A stretch of 33,974 nucleotides of DNA, from positions 1 to 33,974 of the forward strand of contig NZ_FOQG01000028.1 in the NCBI RefSeq assembly GCF_900113685.1, given 5' to 3'. Source of the DNA: Nocardioides psychrotolerans (GTDB lineage: Bacteria; Actinomycetota; Actinomycetes; Propionibacteriales; Nocardioidaceae). A program made the position numbers and the translations under genes. The notes under the pieces are model-generated. The model was not told the origin of the DNA. It made no database searches and worked only from the letters and a program-made list of their open reading frames with translations. Below are positions 20,115 to 29,032 of the stretch, piece by piece (position 1 is the stretch's first letter; every line of letters begins with the position of its first letter).

Positions 20115-21586
20115 GTGGCCGGGCTCAGCCTGATGCCCCTGGGATTCGTGATCGTCTCCTCGGCCCAGGTGCCGCCCAGCGAGGCGATCGACTTCCTGGT
20201 GCGACCGCGCATCGGCGAGCTGCTGTGGAACACGACCCGGCTCCTGGTCGGCGGGGTGCTGCTGAGCGCCGCGATCGGCGTCGGCGCCGCGTGGCTGGTC
20301 GTCCGCACCGACCTCCCGCGGCCCGGGCTGTGGCACGGCCTGCTGTGCGCGCCGCTCGCCGTGCCGGCGTTCGTCAACGGCTTCGGCTGGGTGTCCACCA
20401 CCCACGCAGTGCAGAGCTTCCCCGGCGCCGTCCTGGTCGTCAGCCTGTCCTACTACCCGCTGGTCTACCTGCCCGCCGTGGCCGCGCTGCGCCGTCTCGA
20501 CTCCAGCGTCGAGGACGTCGCCGCCGGGTTGGGCCACCGGCCGGTGTCGGCCTTCTTCCGTGTCGTGCTCCCGGCGATCAGCCCGGCCGTCCTGGGCGGT
20601 TCGCTGCTGGTGGGCCTGCACCTGCTGGGGGAGTACGGCGCCCTCCAGCTGCTCAACTACCCCACGCTGACGACCGCGATCCTGGCGCAGTACGCCTCCA
20701 CCTTCAACGGCCCGGCCGCCACGTTGCTGGCGCTCGTCCTCGTCGCGTTCTGCCTGGTGCTGCTCGGCCTCGAGCTGCTGGTGCGCGGTCGCCGACGTCA
20801 CGCCCGCGTCGGCGCCGGCGTCACCCGCACCCCGACGCGGCACCGCCTCGGGGTGCTGCGGCTGCCCTCGGTGGGGGCGCTGGCCCTGCTGCTGGTGCTG
20901 GCGCTCGGCATCCCGATGCTGAGCCTGACCCGCTGGATGGTCCGCGGCAACTCCACCACCTTCCCGGCCGGCGACCTGTGGGCCTCGGCCACCTCGACGC
21001 TCGGCCTCGCGGTCGTCGGCGGCGCGCTCGCGACCGCCGCTGCGGTCCCGGTGGCGTGGCTGGCCGTCCGTCACCGACGCCCGCTCGGCACCCTGGTCGA
21101 ACGCTCGATCTACCCCGCCAACGCCTTGCCGGGCATCGTCGTGGCGCTGGCGCTGGTGACGATCTCGATCCGGGTCGTGCCGGGGCTCTACCAGACGCTC
21201 CCGGTGCTGCTCCTGGGCTACGCCATCCTCTTCCTGCCGCGTGCGGTCGTCAGCGTGCGCTCCACCTTCGAGCTGGCCCCGCCCGTGCTCGAGGACGTCG
21301 CCCGGTCGCTCGGCTGCTCCGGGCGCCAGGTGGCCCGCCGCGTCACGCTGCCCCTGCTGCTCCCGGGGCTGACCTCCGGCATGGCCCTGGTCTCGCTGGC
21401 GATCAGCACCGAGCTCACCGCCACGCTCCTGCTCGCCCCGACCGCTGTCTCCACGCTCGCGACCGACTTCTGGCAGCGCGCCGCGTCGGTCGCCTACGGT
21501 GCCGCGGCGCCGTACGCCGTGCTGATGATCCTGCTGTCCCTCCCCGCGACGGTGCTGCTCGCCCGCGCCGCCACCCGGGAGGTCCA

Positions 21587-21590
<4 letters not shown>
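20115..21590 (+). CDS. Iron ABC transporter permease (two fused permease domains)
   Basis: From the first standard start codon (GTG 20115) it has 491 residues. The frame is open back to 19983, and the upstream residues APVSLVLTCLVV complete the first transmembrane helix that GTG 20115 would cut in half. Translation therefore probably begins at a CTG (19995 or 20001) overlapping the lipoprotein stop. About 12 membrane segments form two homologous halves. Each half has an EAA loop: EDVAAGLGHRPVSAFFRVVLPAISPAVLGG and EDVARSLGCSGRQVARRVTLPLLLPGLTSG. This is the FbpB/SfuB architecture of ferric-iron importers. The stop overlaps the ATPase gene by GTGA, so expression is coupled. Confidence 0.88.
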
Positions 21591-22626
<1,036 letters not shown>

Positions 22627-22630
<4 letters not shown>

Positions 22631-25209
22631 CCGCCGACCTGACGGGGCAGCTCCTGCCCACCGAGCTCGCTCGCGTCGACGCGCTGCCGTTCCTGACCGG
22701 CCCCGACCACGCGACCGCGCTCGTCGCCATGGGCGGCGACGTCACCTACGGGGAGCTCCGGCGCCGCGTCGAGGCGCGCGGCTGCGAGCTGGGCGCCGTA
22801 CGACGCCTCGTGCTGCTGGAGGCCGCCCACGACGTCGACAGCGTCGTGACCTACCTCGCGGCGCTGGCCGGGCGGCACCCGTTGCTGCTGCTCGGGCCGG
22901 GTGAGCTGGAGCGCTCGGCCCACCTCGTGACGACCTACCGGCCCGACGTCGTCCAGGACGGAGCCGGCCTGCGGGAGCTGCGGCAGGGCACCGCCCACGA
23001 CCTGCACCCCGACCTGGCGCTCCTGCTGAGCACCTCCGGGTCGACCGGCTCGCCCAAGCTCGTGCGGCTCTCACTGACCAACCTGGAGGCCAACGCCCGG
23101 AGCGTCGCGGCCTACCTCTCGGTGCGCGCGAGCGACCGCGCGGTCACCTCGTTGCCGCTGCACTACTGCTACGGGCTGTCGGTCCTCAACAGCCACCTGC
23201 TGGTCGGCGCCGGGGTCGTCCTCACCGACCTGTCGGTCGCCGACGAGTGCTTCTGGGACCTGGTGCGGGCGCACGACGTCACGAGCCTGAGCGGGGTCCC
23301 GCACACCTTCGAGCTGCTGGAGGCCAGCGGCTTCGAGCGTCGCGAAACGCCCACCCTGCGCTACCTCACGCAGGCCGGCGGCCGGATGGACCCCGAGCGG
23401 ATCCGCGGGTTCGCCGAGCTCGGCCGACGTCGCGGGTTCGACCTGTTCGTGATGTACGGCCAGACCGAGGCGACGGCCCGCATGGCCTACCTGCCCAGCG
23501 ACCTGGTCGCCGAGCGACCCGAGGCGATCGGGGTGGCGGTGCCGGGTGGACGTCTGTGCGTGGAGCCGGTCGAGGGGCTCGGGGAGGGGATCGGCGAGCT
23601 CGTCTACGAGGGTCCCAACGTGATGCTCGGCTATGCCCACGACCCCGCCGACCTGGCACGGGGCGCGACCCTGACGCGGCTGCGCACCGGTGACCTCGGC
23701 CGGCTCGCGGCCGACGGCCTGTTCGAGGTCGTGGGGCGGCGCAGCCGCTTCGCCAAGGTCCTCGGCCTGCGGCTCGACCTCGACCGGGTCGAGCGGCTGC
23801 TCGAAGATCAGGGTCTGGTCGCCCGGCTGGTCGCGGACGACGCGGTCATCTGCGCGTTCGTCGACCGACCGCGGGTGCAGACCCGGGTGCGGGAGGCGCT
23901 GGCCGAGATCACCACCCTGCCGCCGGGAGCGCTGCGGGTCGAGCGGCTGGGGTCGCTGCCGCTCACGTCGACCGGCAAGCCTGATCGCGCGAGCCTCACC
24001 GGCCACCTCGCACGGCTGCGCTCCGAGGAGCCCGCCCCGGCGCAGCCCGGGGGAGCGACACCGGCCACCGCCTCGCCCGAAGCGGTGCGCGACCTCTACG
24101 CCGTACTGCTCGGGAGGCCGGAGGCCTCGAGTGCCGACAGCTTCGCCGCGCTCGGCGGCGACTCGCTGTCCTACGTCGAGGTGTCGATGCGGCTCAGCTC
24201 GCTGCTGGGGGAGCTGCCGACGGGCTGGGCGCACCTGACGCCGACGCAGCTTGCTGCCTCGGCCAGGCGGCCGAGACGCTTCGTGGTGCGCGTCGACGCC
24301 TCCGCCGTGCTCCGGGCGGTCGCGATCCTGCTGGTGCTCATCACCCACGCCGACCTGGTGCTGGTGGCCGGGGGAGCTCACGTCCTGCTGGCCGTCGCCG
24401 GCTACAACCTGGCGCGCTTCCAGCTCGGGCTCACCGACCGGGGCGACCGGATCCGCGGGGTCCTGCGCGGTGCGTGGCACGTCGCGCTGCCGGCCTTCTG
24501 CTGGATCGGTGCCGTCGCGGCCGTGACGAGTGCCTACGACACCTCCACGGTCTTCCTGCTCAACGGCTTCCTGGGGCGCGACACCTGGGACGACAACTGG
24601 CAGTTCTGGTTCATCGAGGCCGTGGTGCTGGGCTACCTCGCGCTCGCCGTGCTGCTCGCGGTGCCGGCGCTCGACCTGTGGCAGCGGCGCGCGCCGTTCG
24701 GCTCCGCCCTGGTGGTGCTCGCGGTGACGCTGGCGGTGCGCTACGTGACGGTCGGGGTCGAGGCCGGGCCCACCGAGCGCTACTCGGCTGCGGTCGTGCT
24801 GTGGTGCGTGGCGCTCGGCTGGGCGGCTGCTGCTGCCCGCGGCCGTCTCCAGCACGCGCTTGTCGGCGTGCTCGCCGTCGTCGCCACGGCAGGCTTCTTC
24901 GCCGACGGCCAGCGTGAGGCGATCGTGGTGGCCGGCATCCTCGTCCTGCTGCTGGACCGACCCGTGCCGCTGCCACGCGCCGTGGGCCTCGCCGTCGGGG
25001 TCGTCTCGTCCGCCAGCCTGTGGATCTACCTGACGCACTGGCAGGTCTACCCGCTGCTGGAGGCCGCCGGGCACCCCTACCTCGCAGTGCTGGCGTCACT
25101 CGTCGTCGGGATCGTGGCGCACGCGGTCTACACCCGGCTCGGAGCGCGACCGGGGAGCCTCGGGCGAGGATTTTTCAGGACGCTGCGGGCACGGAAGCCC
25201 CGGGCCTGA
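22627..25209 (+). CDS. Adenylation domain - carrier protein - membrane acyltransferase-3 fusion in the iron operon
   Basis: The protein has 860 residues. Residues 1-455 form an ANL adenylation domain: A3 loop STSGSTGSPKLVRLS (135-149), MYGQTEATARMAYLP (276-290), RTGDLG (353-358), GRRSRFAKVLGLRLDLDRVE (370-389) and LTSTGKPDR with the catalytic-type Lys451. Residues about 484-545 form a carrier domain with the phosphopantetheine site LGGDSLSY (Ser513). Residues about 555-850 form a ten-helix acyltransferase-3 domain beginning RAVAILLVLITHADLV (conserved Arg/His, His574) and ending LWIYLTHWQVYPL. It should activate a carboxylic or amino acid, load it on the carrier and pass it to an acceptor at the membrane, in the manner of a one-chain Dlt system. 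The substrate is unknown. GTG 22627 overlaps the ATPase stop, placing it under the iron box. Confidence 0.88.
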
Positions 25210-25486
25210 TGTCGCTGGCGACGTCCAGGATCCAGGCCACGGGGTCCTCACCCGACTCGAAGCCAGGGGCGCGGCGCCAGACCTCGTGGAAGACCGCGAC
25301 GACCTGGTCGGCTCTCGCGTCGCCGCGGCGCTGGGGCGCCACGGTGGCAAGCACGAGGGCGTAGAACAGGTCGACGAGGGTGCCGAGCGCCTCGGACTCG
25401 CCGTCGGCGCAGCGCAGCACGAGGACGGAGATGAAGCCCGCGCACGGGTCGAGGGGTGGCACGGCGCGCAGTGGGGGCTGAGACAT
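25175..25486 (-). CDS. Sigma factor-like protein consisting of region 2 only
   Basis: The ATG at 25486 has GAGAAGG 5-11 nt upstream, which decides the start. The product has 103 residues. AGFISVLVLRCADGESEALGTLVDLFYALVLATVAPQRRGDARADQVVAVFHEVWRRAPGFESGEDPVAWILDVASDIR has the layout of ECF sigma region 2, including the VFHEVWRRAPGF helix and the PVAWILDVA segment. There is no region 4: the protein stops about 15 residues later. It may bind core RNA polymerase or -10 DNA without -35 recognition, act as a competitor, or need a partner. The gene is divergent from a CarH/LitR-type regulator, and LitR genes elsewhere control ECF sigma factors. Its 3' end overlaps the convergent acyltransferase gene by 35 bp. 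Confidence 0.65.
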   Translation of the reverse strand: MSQPPLRAVPPLDPCAGFISVLVLRCADGESEALGTLVDLFYALVLATVAPQRRGDARADQVVAVFHEVWRRAPGFESGEDPVAWILDVASDIRPGASVPAAS

Positions 25487-25560
25487 CAGACCTTCTCGGT
25501 TGATTCGTAGGGGCACAGGTTCAGCGTGGGGGGAAGCGCTCACCGACGACAGGCCCAAAC

Positions 25561-25590
25561 TTATGCAAGTTGCGGTGGGAATTGCACAAG
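25561..25590. promoter_or_regulatory. Candidate operator/promoter region between the half-sigma gene and the photoreceptor gene
   Basis: Two related 9-mers, TTATGCAAG (25561-25569) and TTGCACAAG (25582-25590), lie 21 bp apart in direct orientation, two helical turns. On the minus strand TTGTGC and GCATAA have -35/-10 spacing (17 bp) for the half-sigma gene. CarH proteins bind direct repeats over a promoter, so autoregulation and control of the neighbour is plausible. The assignment is tentative. Confidence 0.35.
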
Positions 25591-25651
25591 ACCGGATCTG
25601 ATGAGCCAATAGAGGGGGCCTCCATCGGTCGTCCAGGGGCGGGGGGGCAGT

Positions 25652-26539
25652 GTGAGCACGTACGAGGGCGACCCGGTGCCGGAGGGCCTGGCGATCCAGC
25701 AGGTGAGTGACCTGCTCGGCGTCCCCGCGCCCACCCTGCGGTCCTGGGAGCGCCGCTACGGGATCCCCGTGACCAGGCGCAGCGACGGCGGACACCGTCG
25801 CTACTCGGCCTCCGCACTGCACGAGCTGCGGTTGATGCGCGACGAGGTGGCCCGCGGGAGGAAGGCCTCGGACGCGGCACGCTCGGTCTGGGCGCTGCTC
25901 GACACCGAGGGCCCTGCCCAGGCACGGATCCAGCGGCTGCTCACCGCCTCGCGCGAGCTCGAGCCCCGCGCCGTGCGCGAGGTCCTCGAGGACGCACGGA
26001 GCGACCTCGGGCTCGGCCCCGCGCTGGACGAGGTGCTGATGCCGAGCATGCGCCAGATCGGCAGCTGGTGGGAGAGCGGCCACTGCGACATCGCCCAGGA
26101 GCACCTCACGACCGAGGCTGCGCGCGCCTGGCTCTCCTGGCTGGTCTCGATCGCCCCGCCACCGGTCCACGAAGCCCCGGTGCTGCTCGCCTGCGGCCCC
26201 CGCGACCTGCACACGCTGGGCCTCGAGGCGCTCGCTGCGCTGCTGTCCCACGATGGCCTGGCCACGCGACTCCTCGGCGCCCGGACACCTCGGCGCACGC
26301 TGGTCGCCGCGGTCGCGGCGACCGAGGCCCCTGCCGTCGTGGTGGTCTCCCACCTCTCGACCCAGCGTCGCCCCGCAGTGGACGCGCTGGTCGCGGTCGC
26401 CGGGACCGGGCCGCAGGTCTTCTACGCCGGCAACGCGTTCCTCTTCCCCGACTCACGTGAGGGCGTCCCGGGGACCTACCTCGGCGCCTCGCTCTCCGGG
26501 GCCGCTGCGGTCATCCGCGAGCGGCTGCTGTCCACCTGA
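25652..26539 (+). CDS. CarH/LitR-type MerR-family B12-dependent photoreceptor regulator
   Basis: The protein has 295 residues from GTG 25652, the length of CarH. The N-terminal MerR HTH is IQQVSDLLGVPAPTLRSWERRYGIPVTRRSDGGHRRYSASALHELR (about 15-60). The four-helix cap and Rossmann cobalamin domain follow. The diagnostic light-sensor motif W-x9-EH is intact (Trp140, Glu150-His151 in IGSWWESGHCDIAQEHLTT), as is the D-x-H-x-x-G cobalt-ligand motif (Asp185, His187 in GPRDLHTLG). Spacings agree with CarH, where adenosylcobalamin holds a tetramer on DNA in the dark and light breaks it. It should therefore repress its targets until illuminated, probably including the divergent half-sigma gene. No carotenoid or photolyase gene is adjacent. 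Confidence 0.87.
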   Translation: MSTYEGDPVPEGLAIQQVSDLLGVPAPTLRSWERRYGIPVTRRSDGGHRRYSASALHELRLMRDEVARGRKASDAARSVWALLDTEGPAQARIQRLLTASRELEPRAVREVLEDARSDLGLGPALDEVLMPSMRQIGSWWESGHCDIAQEHLTTEAARAWLSWLVSIAPPPVHEAPVLLACGPRDLHTLGLEALAALLSHDGLATRLLGARTPRRTLVAAVAATEAPAVVVVSHLSTQRRPAVDALVAVAGTGPQVFYAGNAFLFPDSREGVPGTYLGASLSGAAAVIRERLLST

Positions 26540-26541
26540 GC

Positions 26542-26556
26542 AGGACCAACGGCCCT
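26542..26556. promoter_or_regulatory. DosR/DevR-like box upstream of the PPOX gene
   Basis: AGGACCAACGGCCCT matches the shared 15-bp pattern. A GACCCT hexamer (26579-26584) starts 22 bp after it, the same spacing as at the two USP genes, and the GTG start follows at 26610. Confidence 0.6.
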
Positions 26557-26609
26557 ACCGGGGAGCCGGGGTCGGGACGACCCTGGAGGTCCACCCTGAG
26601 GAGGTTGTC

Positions 26610-27056
26610 GTGCTGGATTCCATCGAGATGTCGCGCCCGGAGGCCGAGGCGCTGCTGCGGATCGGCGTCGTCGGCCGTGTCGCGCTGTGCACCGAGGACG
26701 GACCGCACGTCGTCCCGGTCAACTACTCGGTCGTGGACGACCAGATCCTGCTGCGGACCACGTCCTACAGCGCGCTGGGTCGACTCGCGCGCGGCAACCT
26801 CGTTGCCTTCGAGGTCGACCATCTCGACCTCGAGCAGCACCACGGCTGGAGCGTCGTGGTCCGTGGCCGCGCCGAGGTCGTGAGCGATCCCGCCGAGCTC
26901 GACCACATCGAGGCGGTCTGGCCACCCCGCCCCTGGGCCGGCGGCAACAGGCCGCTCGTCATCCGGATCCCGTGGAGCGAGGTGACCGGACGGACGCTCG
27001 GTCGGGGCTGGGACCCGCAGGCGCAGGCGGCCTACCGCCGCACGCTCGCGACGTGA
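26610..27056 (+). CDS. Pyridoxamine 5'-phosphate oxidase (PPOX/FMN-binding split-barrel) family protein
   Basis: GTG 26610 follows GAGGAGG by 5 nt, an excellent ribosome binding site that fixes the start. The protein has 148 residues. The opening MSRPEAEALLRIGVVGRVALCTEDGPHVVPVNYSVVDDQILLRTTSYSALGRLARGNLVAFEVDHLD is the typical flavin- or F420-binding split barrel. It is followed by GWSVVVRGRAEVVSDPAELDHIE and a WSEVTGRTLGRGW end. Members bind FMN or F420 and reduce diverse substrates or scavenge haem. The substrate here is unknown. PPOX proteins are frequent in hypoxia/stress regulons of actinobacteria, and a DosR-like box lies upstream. The carbamate kinase gene follows after 35 bp and is probably co-transcribed. 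Confidence 0.85.
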   Translation: MLDSIEMSRPEAEALLRIGVVGRVALCTEDGPHVVPVNYSVVDDQILLRTTSYSALGRLARGNLVAFEVDHLDLEQHHGWSVVVRGRAEVVSDPAELDHIEAVWPPRPWAGGNRPLVIRIPWSEVTGRTLGRGWDPQAQAAYRRTLAT

Positions 27057-27091
27057 CAGTCCTCCACGCTCCGACGACGGGGCCCTGAGGC

Positions 27092-27997
27092 ATGCGCCTG
27101 GTCGTCGCGCTCGGCGGCAACGCGTTGCTCCGCCGCGGGGAGAAGCCGGACGCCGCGATCCAGCAGGAGCACGTCGCCGAGGCGGCGCCCGCGCTCGCCC
27201 GCATCGCCCGCGACCACGAGCTCGTGCTGGTCCACGGCAACGGCCCCCAGGTCGGGATGCTGGCGCTCGAGAGCGCCGCGGACGCCAACCTCTCGCGGCC
27301 CTACCCCTTCAGCGACCTGGTCGCTGAGACCCAGGGCGTCATCGGCTACTGGCTGCAGCAGGGCCTTGCCAACGCCGGCCTCGCGACCCCGGTGGTCACC
27401 CTCGTGACCCAGACCCTCGTCGAGGCCGACGACCCGGCGTTCGACGACCCGACCAAGTTCGTCGGCAGCATCTACGACGAGTCCCGTGCCCGCGAGCTCG
27501 CCGAGGCCGGCAGGTGGTCGGTGAAGCGGGACGGCGCCGGCTGGCGTCGGGTCGTCGCCTCGCCACGGCCCTGTGGGGTCGTGGAGATCGAGATCGCCCG
27601 CTCGCTGCTCGAGCAGGGCACCACCGTCGTGCTCGGCGGCGGCGGCGGTGTGCCCGTCGTACGCACGCCCCGCGGGCTGCTGGGGGTGGAGGCGGTGGTC
27701 GACAAGGACTACGTCGCCGCGCTCGTGGCCGAAACGCTCGGTGCCGACCTGCTCGTGATGCTGACCGACGTGAGCGCTGTGCAGGAGGGCTTCGGCACGC
27801 CGCAGGCGCGGGCGCTGCACCGGGTGTCGATCGCGGAGCTCGACGGACTCGACCTGCCCGACGGCTCCATGGGGCCCAAGGTCGAGGCGGCCTGCGCCTT
27901 CGCCACGCGGACCGGCGGTCGGGCCGCCATCGGGTCGTTGTCCGAGGCCGCCGAGGTCGTGGCCGGCACCGCCGGCACCCAGGTCCACGCCGACTGA
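27092..27997 (+). CDS. arcC: Carbamate kinase
   Basis: The protein has 301 residues, standard length. Signatures of the amino-acid kinase fold: MRLVVALGGNALLRRGE (phosphate loop), ELVLVHGNGPQVGMLALES, PFSDLVAETQGVIGYWLQQGL, the ARCC lid region KFVGSIYDESRARELAEAGRWSVKRDGAGWRRVVASP, VVLGGGGGVPVV, AVVDKDYVAALVAETLGADLLVMLTDV and the terminal GSMGPKVEAACAFATRTGGRAAIGSL. It transfers phosphate between carbamoyl phosphate and ADP, usually to make ATP. No arginine deiminase or ornithine transcarbamylase gene is adjacent, so its carbamoyl phosphate must come from elsewhere. It lies in the stress block 35 bp behind the PPOX gene and 96 bp before the next USP gene. Confidence 0.93.
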   Translation: MRLVVALGGNALLRRGEKPDAAIQQEHVAEAAPALARIARDHELVLVHGNGPQVGMLALESAADANLSRPYPFSDLVAETQGVIGYWLQQGLANAGLATPVVTLVTQTLVEADDPAFDDPTKFVGSIYDESRARELAEAGRWSVKRDGAGWRRVVASPRPCGVVEIEIARSLLEQGTTVVLGGGGGVPVVRTPRGLLGVEAVVDKDYVAALVAETLGADLLVMLTDVSAVQEGFGTPQARALHRVSIAELDGLDLPDGSMGPKVEAACAFATRTGGRAAIGSLSEAAEVVAGTAGTQVHAD

Positions 27998-28044
27998 GCC
28001 CTGGCTGGATCGCTGGCTGGGGTGGGCCGAGGTCACTGCCGCCA

Positions 28045-28059
28045 GGGACCTTCGGCTCT
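28045..28059. promoter_or_regulatory. DosR/DevR-like box of the first USP-phosphoketolase operon
   Basis: GGGACCTTCGGCTCT ends 22 bp before CAGAGT (28082-28087, candidate -10), which ends 6 nt before ATG 28094. The same 15-22-6-6 arrangement occurs in front of the second USP gene at 31501. No ribosome binding site precedes ATG 28094, so the mRNA is probably leaderless. Confidence 0.65.
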
Positions 28060-28093
28060 ACGACACGGCCGCGCCGGGGGCCAGAGTCGAGCC

Positions 28094-29032
28094 ATGGTCG
28101 ACACCTCAGAGTCCCGCCCCGTCCTGGTCGCCGTTGCCGGCGACGGCTCCGAGTCCGCCGTGCGCTACGGCGTCGCGGAGGCCGCGCGTCGTCGTACGAC
28201 GGTGCACCTCGTGCACGTGATCGACCTGGTGCCGTGGCGCGAGCCAGCGGTGCTGGGGGTGGCGGAGCGGCGCGCCCGCAAGGGCGAGGAGACACTGTGG
28301 GACGCCGTGGCCTACGCGCGTTCCCTGGCCGGTGAGCGGGTGGTGGTGACCAGCGAGCTCTTCCACGGCGAGGTGATCTCGGGCCTGCTCGAGGTCGGCC
28401 AGGAGGCTGCGCTGCTGGTGCTGCGCCGTCGTCAGCCCCTCGTGTCGGCCGGGCAGGCCCAGGCGGTGTGCCTCAAGGTGGCCGCCCGCTCCCGTGTGCC
28501 CGTCGTCTGCGTTCCCCACGACTGGCATGGCGTCGAGGGCGCCACGACGGTCACCGTCGGTGTCGACCACGCCGCGACCAGCGGGGCGACCCTGCGCGAG
28601 GCACTGGCGGCCTCCAAGCGCCGCGGCGCCGGGCTGCGCATCATGTGCGGCTGGTGGATGGCCCGCGACAACGATCACGCCGGAGCGACCCACGGCATCG
28701 ACCCGCGCTCGGTCCGCAGCGACCTCGAGCGGGTCGTCGCCACGATCGTGGCCGACGACGACAGCCTGGCCACCGTGCCGGTGACCATCGAAGTCCTGCA
28801 CGCCCGGCCCGCCGACCTCCTCGTGGACGCCTCGCACGGCACGGACCTGCTGGTGGTCGGACGTCATGACCCGCTCGTGCCCAGCGGATCGCGCATCGGG
28901 CCCGTCGCCCGCGCCGTGGTCGCGCGCGCCTCCTGCCCCGTCCTGCTCCCGGTCCCGGGTGAGGCGCCGCACCTGTGGCACGGTCCCGCCCAGCACCACG
29001 CCCCGCAGCTGCGGACCGGTGCCCGTGCTTGA
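28094..29032 (+). CDS. Universal stress protein with two UspA domains (divergent first domain)
   Basis: The ATG at 28094 gives 312 residues. Domain 1 (about 8-145): PVLVAVAGDGSESAVRYGVAEAARRRTTVHLVHVID to RVPVVCVPHDW. Its nucleotide loop reads LRRRQPLVSAGQAQAVCLKVAARS and lacks the G-x2-G-x9-G(S/T) signature. Domain 2 (about 153-297): TTVTVGVDHAATSGATLREALAASKRRGAGLRIMCGWW to LLVVGRHDPLVPSGSRIGPVARAVVARASCPVLLPVP, with a partial ATP loop. The protein may therefore bind ATP weakly or in one domain only. Tandem USPs of this kind belong to DosR-type dormancy regulons. Its last codons overlap the phosphoketolase start by 8 bp, so the two are translationally coupled. Confidence 0.85.
   Translation: MVDTSESRPVLVAVAGDGSESAVRYGVAEAARRRTTVHLVHVIDLVPWREPAVLGVAERRARKGEETLWDAVAYARSLAGERVVVTSELFHGEVISGLLEVGQEAALLVLRRRQPLVSAGQAQAVCLKVAARSRVPVVCVPHDWHGVEGATTVTVGVDHAATSGATLREALAASKRRGAGLRIMCGWWMARDNDHAGATHGIDPRSVRSDLERVVATIVADDDSLATVPVTIEVLHARPADLLVDASHGTDLLVVGRHDPLVPSGSRIGPVARAVVARASCPVLLPVPGEAPHLWHGPAQHHAPQLRTGARA

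Noticed and set aside
23071..25074. A 667-codon open frame antisense to the adenylation/acyltransferase gene
   Set aside because: No domain, composition of a shadow frame. The sense strand carries all ANL, carrier and AT3 motifs.
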